Program-made: the position numbers and the translations under genes
Source: Tabrizicola sp.
Lineage (GTDB): Bacteria > Pseudomonadota > Alphaproteobacteria > Rhodobacterales > Rhodobacteraceae
Reading direction: 5' to 3'
Assembly (NCBI GenBank): GCA_016792685.1
Contig: JAEULQ010000015.1
Span: 1-44,440 of the forward strand
DNA length: 44,440 bases
Notes under the pieces: generated by a model
Database searches by the model: none
The model's input: only the letters and a program-made list of their open reading frames with translations
Told to the model about the DNA's origin: nothing
Shown here: positions 17,301 to 24,592 of the stretch, in pieces
Position numbering within the stretch: position 1 is the stretch's first letter
Layout of the letters: every line of letters begins with the position of its first letter

Positions 17301-17517
17301 GATCAGCGTTGGCACCGCCGTAGATTACGTCGTTATCACCCCCCGCATCGATTGTATCGCGACCGTCGCCTCCGTACACCGTGTCGCTAAATGACCCGGA
17401 ATTGATCGTATCGGCCCCACCAAAGCCGTAGATCAGATCAGTTCCGTCCGAACCGTAGGTCGTGGGCGTGCCTGGCTGGATCGTCTCGCCACCACTACCA
17501 CCGTAGATCGTTGCCAT
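14320..17517 (-). CDS. Large RTX calcium-binding protein with C-terminal Hint domain
   Basis: The 1,065-residue acidic protein consists of two blocks of glycine/aspartate nonapeptide repeats (GGxGNDxxx, for example GGLGNDTIFGG; residues about 1-335 and 550-800). These fold as Ca2+-binding parallel beta-rolls once outside the cell. They flank a non-repeat region (about 335-550) that looks like a beta-sandwich. From Cys873 (PCFTLGTRIMT) a Hint_2 domain runs to about residue 1015, with SPQHRVL and HILFDRHEIVLSDG motifs. There is no N-terminal signal, as expected for type I secretion, but no T1SS genes are in the window. Hint domains can self-process; whether this one does is unknown. Its 3' end overlaps mocA by 9 bp. 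Confidence 0.93.
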   Translation of the reverse strand: MATIYGGSGGETIQPGTPTTYGSDGTDLIYGFGGADTINSGSFSDTVYGGDGRDTIDAGGDNDVIYGGANADRIYGGLGNDTIFGGTDGGAGDDVIYGGGGFDFVSYSGVAASVTVDLGSSVASGGDGDDDIFDIDGVIGGDNADVITGDGNANWLIGGAGADAIDGGGGNDTIEGGLGNDTLTGGAGTADVVSYANSATAVNANLLSGSATGEGTDALSGFENLTGSNQNDTLTGDANANVIDGGSGSDRIYGGAGNDTAIGGTGADTIYSGTGNDSIDAGSGANLVYGGSGNDIVTGGTDAETVFGGVGNDTIDGGTGSDVIYGGPETGTTGSGAATPLQFNWTDYADEAPLAGGVVQDTGGISVTVTYSGGISGATFSAENTGNSTSVFPNFERDMEIYVAGGEPFNRDSSAEVFRPDDGGADSSSQVQFDFDSVSGSGYQSEVQNLRFRISDVDLSGFTDSVSVRAYDSEGNEIPIVITLGDTTNMSLSGNTVTAVGGSFNPNDAEGSVLYQIAGPVARIVVQYTDLNPGGAQQAIRISDLHFEALPLLDNDSLTGGDGNDTMYGGIGLDTILGNIGDDRIYGGLGNDSIEAGDGADLVFGDDGNDTINFGAGNDTVYGGAGNDLIDDIASSSLAGSNLIFGGSGNDTVWTGDDADTLYGDEGDDFLSGEAGNDFLYGGADNDELFGGTDSDQLYGGIGADSLQGGDAADTLFGEAGADLLIGGTGNDVVDGGDDNDLLGGGIGDDQLYGGTGRDTIYGDAGDDRIYGGAERDTMYGGDGNDVFYVTTGDLNDSINAEFIDGGGTIPTDILTDNDVINLTPYGWERVTINYTGGDPTTESGQILVYAGPGKTNLIGIINFVEIEQIIPCFTLGTRIMTARGEVAVEALCPGDLIQTRDNGLQPLRWVGTRHLGFAELLADPDLQPVRIGQAALGAAGPERMMLVSPQHRVLIEGSRAEMFFGECEVLVPAKHLVGMSDVTRALPKDGVTYVHILFDRHEIVLSDGLWTESFQPAVRTLEGLDADARREVLALFPELARGEAVFPAARLSLKAHEAKVLVSG

Positions 17518-17674
17518 ACCGTCTTACCCCTGCCCCACGCGGTCGGGTTAAACCGCCATCATGACCATTTCTTGACCGGACTCGGAGAGTTCTGTGCCAT
17601 TTCTTGCACAACTCCGTCCCTGTCCGATGGCTTCTGGCTGTCGTTTACCCGTTCTCCGCCCGGCCGTGGCGCTT

Positions 17675-18340
17675 TTAGACTGCGACTACGGCCCCTTCTA
17701 CTCGTCTTTGTGTCGGGCGGGCCTGACCATAGGTTGCCCGTCCGACTTCTGTCTTGAGCTCAGGAAAAAGCTCAAGGATCTCAAGGCGTTGGGCGTTACC
17801 AATCCCCTTCAACGACGTATCGTCGGGGTGAAAGGTCTCGGTCCAAACGCCATTTGAAAGGACCACTTCGTGCCGATCACACATGAAGTGGATATATTTT
17901 GTGCCGCTGCTTTGTACTGTCTGAACCCCTTGTGCGGCAAGGTGTTTTGCGGCCACGAGGACTTCGCGTTCCTCATATTTCAGCGAAGTCCGGCCGCTTT
18001 GGACCAGGACCCGATGGTTCGGAGAAACCATCATGTCCCGCTCGGGCAAGCCTTTGCCAAGCGACCCCTGCTGAATGAACACCGGCAGCAGATGCGGCTC
18101 GATCTGGAAGTCCTGCAGGTACATCTGCGTCTTTCCAACCCAGCGCACTGTCTGGATGCCATTGTCGCGCGTTACGACACGATCGTCGACGGCGATCAAC
18201 TCGACCGGCACTTCGCCCCGATGGGTGGTGATCAGCGTGCCCGGGGTAAAGCAAGGGGTGCATCGCCGCTGATGGGGACCACCAATGTTGGGACGGTCCG
18301 TTTCGCCTGAATTGGCGCTCTGTCTCACAATGTCACTCAT
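17675..18340 (-). CDS. Stand-alone Hint_2-domain protein
   Basis: This protein of about 221 residues consists mainly of one Hint domain starting CFTPGTLITTHRGEVPVE at residue about 30, with SPNHRVLV and MCDRHEVVLSNGVWTE. The same landmarks occur in the same order as in the Hint domain of the RTX protein encoded 158 bp further on (RGEV.VE, TRDNG.Q..RWVG, ERxMMVSPxHRVL, DRHE.VLS.G.WTE.F), so the two are paralogous. It has no RTX repeats and no signal peptide. The chosen ATG (18340) has GGAAG 6 nt upstream. The ATG at 18346 is the alternative, and the frame extends further to 18544. It could be a remnant of a larger RTX-Hint gene or a free-standing partner. Confidence 0.8.
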   Translation of the reverse strand: MSDIVRQSANSGETDRPNIGGPHQRRCTPCFTPGTLITTHRGEVPVELIAVDDRVVTRDNGIQTVRWVGKTQMYLQDFQIEPHLLPVFIQQGSLGKGLPERDMMVSPNHRVLVQSGRTSLKYEEREVLVAAKHLAAQGVQTVQSSGTKYIHFMCDRHEVVLSNGVWTETFHPDDTSLKGIGNAQRLEILELFPELKTEVGRATYGQARPTQRRVEGAVVAV

Positions 18341-18841
18341 TCCCATCTTCCATCTTGCGCGGGTCAAGAATGCGCTACCCGCGTCCTGTCTGGATACCTG
18401 CGAAGCTCCACACCTGAAAAGCGGAAAATTGTTTGTATTCAATGGCCCGCATCGAACCGCACAGCCCCTACGTGTGTGAACCTGATCCTGGCTAACATAT
18501 CCGTCATCGCCGCGCCGAAACTCCGTCCAAGACCCTTCACGCAACCTTCTCTAATGGCGTCTGTTTCAACTTTTGGTTGTTTAGCAACTCAGCCTATCAC
18601 ATCGGCCTGGCTCTCAAGACTACAACCGGAGTTTGAGCGCCCTACGACGTCAGAAATCTGGCCTGCTCGCGAAGGGCTCATGAAGAAGTGTTTCCGCTCT
18701 GCACAAAGATGCTGCCCCACGAAGGGTACTGGCGAAGATTCGGATGAGACAAAGATTTCGCCCGTGCGAGTGATTCTGTCGTCACCCTTCGACGACCAGC
18801 CGCTAACCGGTCGATGACCCCAGAAGATCATTCGGAGAAGT
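18341..18841. other. About 500 bp without a recognisable gene
   Basis: Between the stand-alone Hint gene and tRNA-Leu I find no open frame with a ribosome-binding site, codon bias or recognisable protein. To the eye the stretch is AT-richer than its surroundings. It should contain the Hint gene promoter. Short frames here look random. It abuts the 3' end of the tRNA gene, a common integration point, but I see no integrase and cannot identify a duplicated tRNA end. Confidence 0.5.
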
Positions 18842-18925
18842 TGGTGCCCGAGGCGAGACTCGAACTCGCAAACCTTGCGGCGGAGGATTTTGAATCCCCT
18901 GCGTCTACCATTCCGCCACTCGGGC
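18842..18925 (-). tRNA. tRNA-Leu (anticodon CAA)
   Basis: Read on the minus strand it begins GCCCGAGTGGCGGAATGG and ends CTCGGGCACCA, with a perfect 7-bp acceptor stem and an encoded CCA. The anticodon stem GGGGA/TCCTC encloses loop TTCAAAA, giving anticodon CAA. A variable arm (CGCCGCAAGGTTTGCG region) marks it as a class II leucine tRNA. GTTCGAGTC is the T-loop. Confidence 0.97.
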
Positions 18926-18975
18926 CACCGCGCTCCGTTTAGAACCTGACCGCAGCCGCGTCAATGCGGGCTCGA

Positions 18976-19833
18976 TCAGAGGTCGTCGGTCTGGAAAGTA
19001 TCGCAGTCCGCAAGCCGGCCCGATTGCAGGCCAACCATGAACCAGCGCGAGCGCTGTTCGGACGTGCCATGGGTGAAAGTATGTGGCATTGGACGCTGGC
19101 CGGCGTTGCGCTGGAGCGTGTCGTCACCGATCTGCCGCGCGGCATTGACCGCTTCTTCAAGGTCGCCACGCTCGACCACACCCAGGGTGTGCGCGGCCTC
19201 GCGTGCCCAGATCCCGGACAGGCAGTCCGCCTGAAGCTCGATCCGGACCGAGATCGCGTTCGATTCTTCCTGGCTGACCTGCTGGCGGATCTCGTTGGCC
19301 TGGCCGAGAATGCCGAGCTCGTTCTGAATATGATGGCCGATCTCGTGGGCCACAACATAGGCCGCCGCAAAGTCGCCCCCGGCGCCGAGGCGCTGGTGAA
19401 GGGTCGTGAAGAAGGCAGTGTCGAGGTAGATCTTGCGATCAGCCGGGCAATAGAACGGGCCCGTCGCTTCCGAAGCCCCACCGCAGGCCGAGCGCGTTGC
19501 CTCCTTGAACAGCACCAGCGTTGCCGGGCGGTAGTTGCGGCCGATCTGCTCCTTGAACACGCGGGTCCAGATTTCCTCGGTGTCGGCCAGGACGACCGAG
19601 ACGAAGTCGCCCTCGGCCTGATCTTCCGCTGTCAGTTCGGCAGGCGCGCCGGTGGTCGACCCATCGAGACCACCGGGGCCAAGGAGTTGGCTGGGATCAA
19701 CCCCGAGAAAGAGGGCGATCAGGACCACGATGATGGCCCCCGCCCCGCCAATCCCGCCGACCCGGGCGGGCCCGCCGCCCATTCGGCGGCGATCCTCGAT
19801 GTTGCTGCTTTCCCGACGACCGCGCCACTGCAT
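18976..19833 (-). CDS. Neutral zinc metallopeptidase (YpfJ family, PF04228)
   Basis: This 285-residue protein starts MQWRGRRESSNIEDRRR, followed by a single membrane segment (residues about 27-45). The peptidase domain carries VVAHEIGHHIQN, with HExxH at residues 163-167, and EESNAISVRIELQADCLSGIWA, which supplies the third zinc ligand. The conserved N-terminal ESSNIEDRRG-like motif and the C-terminal FTHGTSEQRSRWF are hallmarks of this family, whose substrates are unknown. It is probably anchored in the inner membrane with the catalytic domain in the periplasm. The ATG at 19833 follows AAGGGG. It is transcribed toward tRNA-Leu. Confidence 0.93.
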   Translation of the reverse strand: MQWRGRRESSNIEDRRRMGGGPARVGGIGGAGAIIVVLIALFLGVDPSQLLGPGGLDGSTTGAPAELTAEDQAEGDFVSVVLADTEEIWTRVFKEQIGRNYRPATLVLFKEATRSACGGASEATGPFYCPADRKIYLDTAFFTTLHQRLGAGGDFAAAYVVAHEIGHHIQNELGILGQANEIRQQVSQEESNAISVRIELQADCLSGIWAREAAHTLGVVERGDLEEAVNAARQIGDDTLQRNAGQRPMPHTFTHGTSEQRSRWFMVGLQSGRLADCDTFQTDDL

Positions 19834-20068
19834 CCTGTCACCCCTTCCCTGCCTGATCGATGTCCACGCGTGAACATCTTTCGGCCCAAACGAAATCAAT
19901 GCCTTGGCCGTGGACATACACGAATCTTTAGGGTTCTGTCCCGCGCCGCGCGAAATCGTACCTGCACGCGGCCCGCTTCGGAAGCGCTAATCCGGAACTA
20001 CGAAGCCGTTACTTCCCTTGGCAAGCATCACGCCCTATGGTCGCGCCGGACGAAGCCCGGAGCCGAAA

Positions 20069-20539
20069 ATGACACTGACCCGCAGGACCCTGACCCTGAT
20101 CGCGACACTCGGCTCGGTGGGCCTTCTGGGCGGGGCCTTTGCCTTCCAATATCTGGGCGGGCTCGCGCCATGCCAGCTTTGCCTTTACCAGCGCTGGCCG
20201 CATGCTGCGGCAATCCTGATCGGCCTTGTGGCCTTGCTGACCGGCTGGCGCGGGCTGGCCTGGCTGGGTGCTCTGGCGGCGCTTGCCACAGCCGGGATCG
20301 GGGTCTTCCATGTCGGCGTCGAGCAGTTGTGGTGGGAGGGCCTCGCCACCTGCACTGCCGGCTCGATCGAAGGGATTTCGACCGCCGACCTGCTGAACCC
20401 CGCCGCCGATGTCGCCGCACCGGTGCGCTGCGACCAGATCGCCTGGCAGATGCTCGGCATCTCGATGGCGGGCTGGAACGCGATCATTTCGCTTTGCCTC
20501 GCGGTGATCTGGGTGATGGCGGCGCGGAAGGCGGACTAA
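20069..20539 (+). CDS. Disulfide bond formation protein B (DsbB family)
   Basis: This 156-residue inner-membrane protein has four hydrophobic segments. It carries the quinone-coupled active pair in APCQLCLYQRWPH (Cys35 and Cys38) and a second cysteine pair in the periplasmic loop (LATCTAGS and VRCDQIAW). It reoxidises DsbA-type thiol oxidases and passes electrons to ubiquinone. GGAG lies 7 nt before the ATG at 20069. An upstream in-frame ATG at 20018 would add a non-hydrophobic leader. It converges with dgt. A double hairpin fills the intergenic space. Confidence 0.92.
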   Translation: MTLTRRTLTLIATLGSVGLLGGAFAFQYLGGLAPCQLCLYQRWPHAAAILIGLVALLTGWRGLAWLGALAALATAGIGVFHVGVEQLWWEGLATCTAGSIEGISTADLLNPAADVAAPVRCDQIAWQMLGISMAGWNAIISLCLAVIWVMAARKAD

Positions 20540-20553
20540 ACGTGGGCCCGGGC

Positions 20554-20602
20554 CAAATTTCTTGCGAAAGAAATTTGCCAAATTCCTTGCTTAAGGAATT
20601 TG
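20554..20602. repeat. Tandem double hairpin element between dsbB and dgt
   Basis: Two 24-nt hairpins lie one base apart. The first has CAAATTTCTT / AAGAAATTTG arms (20554-20577, loop GCGA). The second has CAAATTCCTT / AAGGAATTTG arms (20579-20602, loop GCTT). The second includes the dgt stop codon and encodes its last residues. It probably ends transcripts from both converging genes. The same two-hairpin layout recurs at 37430-37478. Confidence 0.85.
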
Positions 20603-21790
20603 TCCGCCTCCCATCTGCTCGGTTCCGCCGCCGATCAGCCGCGCATGTTCCTGGATGGCAAAACGGTCGGTCATCCCAGCGACGTAGTCAGCCACGATCC
20701 GGGCAAGCGCCGCCTCACCCTTCGCCGCCGCCACATCGGCCTGCCATTCGGCAGGCAAAAGTGAAGGGTCGCGCAGGAACAGCGGAAAGAGGCCATCGAC
20801 CATCCTGGTGACATCGGCCCGGACCGCCATGACCGAGGGCGCACGGTACATGCGGTGGAAGAGGAAGCCCCGTACCGCCTTCAAGTCCTGGTAGAGCGGT
20901 TTGGAGAAGCGGATGATCGTCGTGCCCATGTGGCGGATGTCGTCGACCGATTTGGGCTGGGCCGAGGCCAGACGGTTCTGGGCAACCGCAATCACGTCTT
21001 CGACCATCCGTCCGAAGACCCGACGCAGGGCTTCGTGCCGCCTGCGCATCTTTTCCAGGCCAGGATAGGTGCGATCCACTTCTTCGAACGCGGGGCCGGT
21101 GACGGGAAGCTCCATCAGGTCGGCTTCGGTGAAAAGACCCGAGCGGAGGCCGTCATGCAGATCGTGGTGCGAATAGGCGACGTCATCGGCGATGGCGGCC
21201 ACCTGCGCCTCGGCACTTGCATGGGTGTCAAGTTCCAGATCCCACTGCTGGTTGACCTCGGCCAGCGCATAGGGCAGCGGGCCCTCGTGCTTCTTGTCGG
21301 CATTCGGGCCGGTCACGGGCCCGTTGTGTTTCGCAATGCCTTCAAGGGTTTCCCAGGACAAGTTCAACCCGTCGAAATCGGCGTAATGCCGTTCGAGGCG
21401 CGTCACGATCCGAAGCGCCTGGGCGTTGTGGTCAAAGCCGCCATAGGGCGCCATCAGCCGTTCCATCGCGTCTTCGCCGGTATGGCCGAAGGGCGTGTGG
21501 CCAAGGTCATGGGCAAGCGCGACGGCCTCGGAGAGGTCGGTATTCAGCCCCAACACTCCGGCAATCGTCCGGGCCACCTGTGCGACTTCGATCGTATGGG
21601 TCAGCCGTGTGCGGTAGTAATCGCCCTCATGTTCGACAAAGACTTGCGTCTTGTGCTTCAGCCTGCGGAAGGCCGAGGAATGAATGATCCGGTCCCGGTC
21701 GCGCTGGTAAGGCGAGCGGAAAGAGGACAGCCTTTCGGGCCAGAGCCTTCCACGAGAGCCATCGGGCAGGCAGGCATAGGGGGCAAGCAT
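20591..21790 (-). CDS. dgt: Deoxyguanosinetriphosphate triphosphohydrolase-like protein
   Basis: This 399-residue HD-superfamily enzyme hydrolyses dGTP (or dNTPs) to the deoxynucleoside and tripolyphosphate, helping control nucleotide pools. The opening RSPYQRDRDRIIHSSAFRRLKHKTQVF and RTRLTHTIEVAQVAR are diagnostic. Metal-binding HD residues lie in AVALAHDLGHTPFGHTGE, and DDVAYSHHDLHDGLR matches the later His/Asp ligand. The start MLAPYACLP (21790) matches relatives. The ATG at 21832 has no ribosome-binding site. The gene is divergent from erpA, an arrangement common in Rhodobacterales. The last codons lie in the hairpin repeat at 20579-20602. Confidence 0.94.
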   Translation of the reverse strand: MLAPYACLPDGSRGRLWPERLSSFRSPYQRDRDRIIHSSAFRRLKHKTQVFVEHEGDYYRTRLTHTIEVAQVARTIAGVLGLNTDLSEAVALAHDLGHTPFGHTGEDAMERLMAPYGGFDHNAQALRIVTRLERHYADFDGLNLSWETLEGIAKHNGPVTGPNADKKHEGPLPYALAEVNQQWDLELDTHASAEAQVAAIADDVAYSHHDLHDGLRSGLFTEADLMELPVTGPAFEEVDRTYPGLEKMRRRHEALRRVFGRMVEDVIAVAQNRLASAQPKSVDDIRHMGTTIIRFSKPLYQDLKAVRGFLFHRMYRAPSVMAVRADVTRMVDGLFPLFLRDPSLLPAEWQADVAAAKGEAALARIVADYVAGMTDRFAIQEHARLIGGGTEQMGGGQIP

Positions 21791-21861
21791 CGGGGTTCCC
21801 TTGTTCGGGGCAGCTTGGTCCCATATATTCATGCGGAAAGCCGAAGGATACGGGAACAGCC

Positions 21862-22194
21862 ATGGAACTGACGCTTCCCCCGAAAGTGACCGACCGCGCC
21901 TTTGCCCGGCTGGCCGAGATCGCCGAACTGACCGGCGACGCCCGCCCCCTGCGGGTGGCGGTGGACGGCGGTGGCTGTTCGGGATTCCAGTATGATATCC
22001 GGCTGGACCTGCCGACGGCGGACGATCTGGTGCTGGAAAAGAACGGACAGAAAGTGCTGGTCGATAGCGTCAGCCTGCCCTTCCTGTCGAATGCGGTGAT
22101 CGATTTCACCGATGAACTGATCGGCGCGCGGTTCGTTGTCGAGAACCCGAACGCGAAATCAAGCTGCGGCTGCGGGACGTCGTTCTCGATCTGA
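21862..22194 (+). CDS. erpA: Iron-sulfur cluster insertion protein ErpA (A-type carrier)
   Basis: This 110-residue HesB/IscA-family protein has all three cluster-binding cysteines: Cys39 in GGGCSGFQY and Cys102/Cys104 in SSCGCGTSF. It carries a nascent Fe-S cluster to apoproteins in the cytoplasm. The length is typical. It is divergent from dgt with 71 bp between start codons. The upstream stretch is AT-rich around CCATATATTC, a plausible promoter. ErpA and IscA are hard to separate on sequence alone; the dgt neighbourhood is that usually labelled erpA in this order. Confidence 0.92.
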   Translation: MELTLPPKVTDRAFARLAEIAELTGDARPLRVAVDGGGCSGFQYDIRLDLPTADDLVLEKNGQKVLVDSVSLPFLSNAVIDFTDELIGARFVVENPNAKSSCGCGTSFSI

Positions 22195-22222
22195 TTTCTC
22201 GTCTGCCCCGGAGGGGAGGCCC

Positions 22223-22888
22223 ATGCGTATTGTCCTGTTTCTGCTGGTCTTCCTGACCGGGCCTGCCTTGGCGCAGACCGCGCCGACAGCGGCTGAAATC
22301 GCCGCCTATGACGGCTTGCACCGGGCCGCCGCCGAGGGGGATGCCGCTGAAATCCAGCGTCTTGCCGCTGCGGGGGCAGATCTTGAAGCGCGCGACCGTG
22401 TCGGTCGGACTGCGGTTCATGTCGCGGCTTTCGTTTCCTCCGAGGCGGCGCTTTCGGCGCTGGCGGGTGCCGGTGCGGATATGAACGCGCTTGATGGCGA
22501 GGACTATGATGCCGTGACGATTGCCGCAGTTGCCGATGACCCGGAGCTGATGTCCCTCGCGCTGGACCTTGGGAACCGGCCGGATCTGGTGACCAGCCGC
22601 TGGCAAGGGACGGCCCTGATCGCCGCGGCGCATCTTGGCCATGACGAGGTTGTGCGCCGGCTGATCGAGGCGGGGGCGCCCTTGGATCATGTCAACAACC
22701 TTGGCTGGACGGCGCTGATCGAGGCGGTGGTCCTGGGCGACGGCGGCCCGCGGCACCAGGCAGTGGTGCAGGCTCTGGTCACGGCCGGGGCAGACCGCTC
22801 GATTGCGGACCGGGAGGGCATGACTCCGCTGCAACTGGCCGAGGCGCGCGGGTACACCGAAATCATCCGGCTCTTGCAGGCGCCTTGA
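22223..22888 (+). CDS. Exported ankyrin-repeat protein
   Basis: The 221-residue product has a signal peptide (MRIVLFLLVFLTGPALAQ) and then about five ankyrin repeats, for example LHRAAAEGDAAEIQRLAAAGADLEA, TALIAAAHLGHDEVVRRLIEAGAP and TPLQLAEARGYTEIIRLLQ. Ankyrin stacks mediate protein-protein binding. Small periplasmic versions are common in Proteobacteria, and no partner can be named. GGAGGGGAGG precedes the ATG. The gene lies 28 bp after erpA and 60 bp before xth, so it may be co-transcribed with them. Confidence 0.88.
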   Translation: MRIVLFLLVFLTGPALAQTAPTAAEIAAYDGLHRAAAEGDAAEIQRLAAAGADLEARDRVGRTAVHVAAFVSSEAALSALAGAGADMNALDGEDYDAVTIAAVADDPELMSLALDLGNRPDLVTSRWQGTALIAAAHLGHDEVVRRLIEAGAPLDHVNNLGWTALIEAVVLGDGGPRHQAVVQALVTAGADRSIADREGMTPLQLAEARGYTEIIRLLQAP

Positions 22889-22948
22889 GACTTTCCCCGC
22901 CACGCGCCCCGGGCTAGGCTTCGGGTGAATGGCGCAGGAGGGGTGGCG

Positions 22949-23728
22949 ATGAAGCTGGCCACGTTCAACATCAACGGGATCAAGGCGCGGATGGAGGCTT
23001 TGACCGCCTGGCTGCAGGCGGCGAACCCCGATGTCGTCTGTCTGCAAGAGATCAAGTCGGTGGACGAGGGCTTCCCGCGCGAGGCTTTCGAGGCGATGGG
23101 CTACCGGGTCGAGACCCATGGCCAGAAGGCGTTCAACGGGGTGGCGATCTTGTCGAAGCTGCCCCTGTCTGACGTGCGCCGGGGCTTGCCGGGGGATGAA
23201 GGCGATGAACAGGCGCGCTGGATCGAGGCGGTTGTGGATGCCGGGCGGCCTGTGCGGGTTTGCGGGCTTTACCTTCCGAACGGGAACCCGGCGCCTGGGC
23301 CGAAATATGACTACAAGCTTGCCTGGATGGCACGCATGGAAGCGCGGGTGCGGGAGCTTCTGTCTTCGGAGGAGGCCTTTGTCTGCCTTGGCGACTACAA
23401 CGTGATCCCGCAGGCCATGGATGCTGCGAAGCCGGAGGCCTGGGTCACGGACGCGCTCTATCTGCCGCAAAGCCGCGCTGCCTTGCGGCGGATGGTCCAT
23501 CTGGGTCTGACCGATGCGATCCGGGTCCGGCAGCCCGGGGCCGGCGTCTATACCTATTGGGATTTCCAGGCCGGGGCCTGGGAACGCAACAATGGGATCC
23601 GCATCGACCACCTGATGCTTTCGCCCCAGGCGGCGGACCGGCTGGAGGAGAGCGGCATCGACAAGGCCGTGCGCGGGGGCGACAAGCCTTCGGATCATGT
23701 GCCGGTCTGGCTGCGACTGGCGGCATGA
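22949..23728 (+). CDS. xth: Exodeoxyribonuclease III
   Basis: This 259-residue enzyme of the exonuclease-endonuclease-phosphatase superfamily removes nucleotides 3'-5' from duplex DNA and cuts at abasic sites in base-excision repair. Its motifs follow the family order: KLATFNINGIKARM, VVCLQEIKS (catalytic Glu), GLYLPNGNP, CLGDYNVIP (Asp/Asn pair), RIDHLMLSP and SDHVPVWLRL (catalytic Asp-His). AGGAGG lies 7 nt before the ATG at 22949. An in-frame GTG at 22925 is a less likely start. The length is normal. Confidence 0.95.
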   Translation: MKLATFNINGIKARMEALTAWLQAANPDVVCLQEIKSVDEGFPREAFEAMGYRVETHGQKAFNGVAILSKLPLSDVRRGLPGDEGDEQARWIEAVVDAGRPVRVCGLYLPNGNPAPGPKYDYKLAWMARMEARVRELLSSEEAFVCLGDYNVIPQAMDAAKPEAWVTDALYLPQSRAALRRMVHLGLTDAIRVRQPGAGVYTYWDFQAGAWERNNGIRIDHLMLSPQAADRLEESGIDKAVRGGDKPSDHVPVWLRLAA

Positions 23729-23781
23729 CGGTCGGTCTGCAGAGCAAATTTCCGTTTCAGAAGACGTTCCAAGGTTGACCC

Positions 23782-24504
23782 ATGCCGTTTCGCAGTCTTG
23801 ACCCCGACCGGATCCTGGCCACGACCGAACGGCTTGAACGCCGGATCGTCGAGCGGTTTCCGAACCGGGGACTGGCCCAGGTGGCAGGCGAAGTCACCAG
23901 CCTTGCGCGCAAGGTCCGCGGCGAGGTTCAACTGCTTTCCCCACCGATCTGGTGGCTGCGCGGGCTGGTTGCGGCCATGATCCTTGCCGGGTCGGCGGTC
24001 TTTCTCTGGGTCGGGTCGATCATCCCGCTGAACCAGGTCGGGCGCGAGGCGATAGGCTCGGTCCAGGGGGTCGAGGCCGCGATCAACACGACCGTGCTGA
24101 CCATTCTCGGCCTGGTGGCTCTGGTCCGGCTGGAGGCACGGGTCAAACGGCAGCGCGTGGCGCGGGGCCTGCATGAATTGCGCTCGGTCATCCATGTCAT
24201 CGACATGCACCAGTTGACCAAGGATCCGGTGACCCTGTCACCCGATTTCCAACCGACCGAAACGTCGCCACGGCGCGATCTGGATGGTGTCGGGATGTCG
24301 CGCTATCTGGACTATTGTTCAGAGCTACTTTCGATCACCGGCAAACTGGCCGCGCTTTATGCTCAGGCCGTTCCGGACGAGGGCGTGGCCCAGGCGGTCA
24401 ATGACATCGAGCTTCTGGGGTCAAGCCTTTCGCGCAAGATCTGGCAGAAGATCAGCGTCATCGACGCCAAACCCGCCGCAAAGCGCAAACGCGTGCCGGA
24501 ATAG
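23782..24504 (+). CDS. Conserved two-TM membrane protein of unknown function
   Basis: The 240-residue protein has two hydrophobic segments (residues about 58-78 and 98-114) flanked by charged, largely helical regions. The N-terminal 50 residues (LERRIVERFPNRGLAQVAGEV) and the C-terminal 120 residues are predicted cytoplasmic. I do not recognise a named domain. It follows xth by 53 bp and precedes the RACo-type gene by 88 bp on the same strand, so it could share a transcript with either. No enzymatic motif is seen. Confidence 0.8.
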   Translation: MPFRSLDPDRILATTERLERRIVERFPNRGLAQVAGEVTSLARKVRGEVQLLSPPIWWLRGLVAAMILAGSAVFLWVGSIIPLNQVGREAIGSVQGVEAAINTTVLTILGLVALVRLEARVKRQRVARGLHELRSVIHVIDMHQLTKDPVTLSPDFQPTETSPRRDLDGVGMSRYLDYCSELLSITGKLAALYAQAVPDEGVAQAVNDIELLGSSLSRKIWQKISVIDAKPAAKRKRVPE

Positions 24505-24592
24505 GCGCGGCACCTGCCGCAATCCGGCATTGCCTTGGGCGCAGTGCGGTTTACAACCGCCAAGCGCACAGAACTACCGGGCCTGGAACAGC

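Noticed and set aside
14320-17517. CRISPR-like or satellite repeat array
   Set aside because: The periodicity is about 27 bp and coincides with RTX nonapeptide codons in one open frame; spacers of constant length are absent.
18842-18925. Prophage or island attachment site at tRNA-Leu
   Set aside because: No integrase gene or repeated tRNA 3' end could be found in the window; kept only as a low-level suspicion.
18964-20811. Very long open frame on the plus strand opposite the zinc metallopeptidase and across dsbB
   Set aside because: It runs antisense to a clear HExxH peptidase and in another frame through dsbB; its translation is Arg/Pro-rich without any family signature. It is a by-product of high GC.
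22106-23698. 530-codon open frame opposite the ankyrin and exonuclease III genes
   Set aside because: It spans two well-supported genes and reads as low-complexity antisense sequence.
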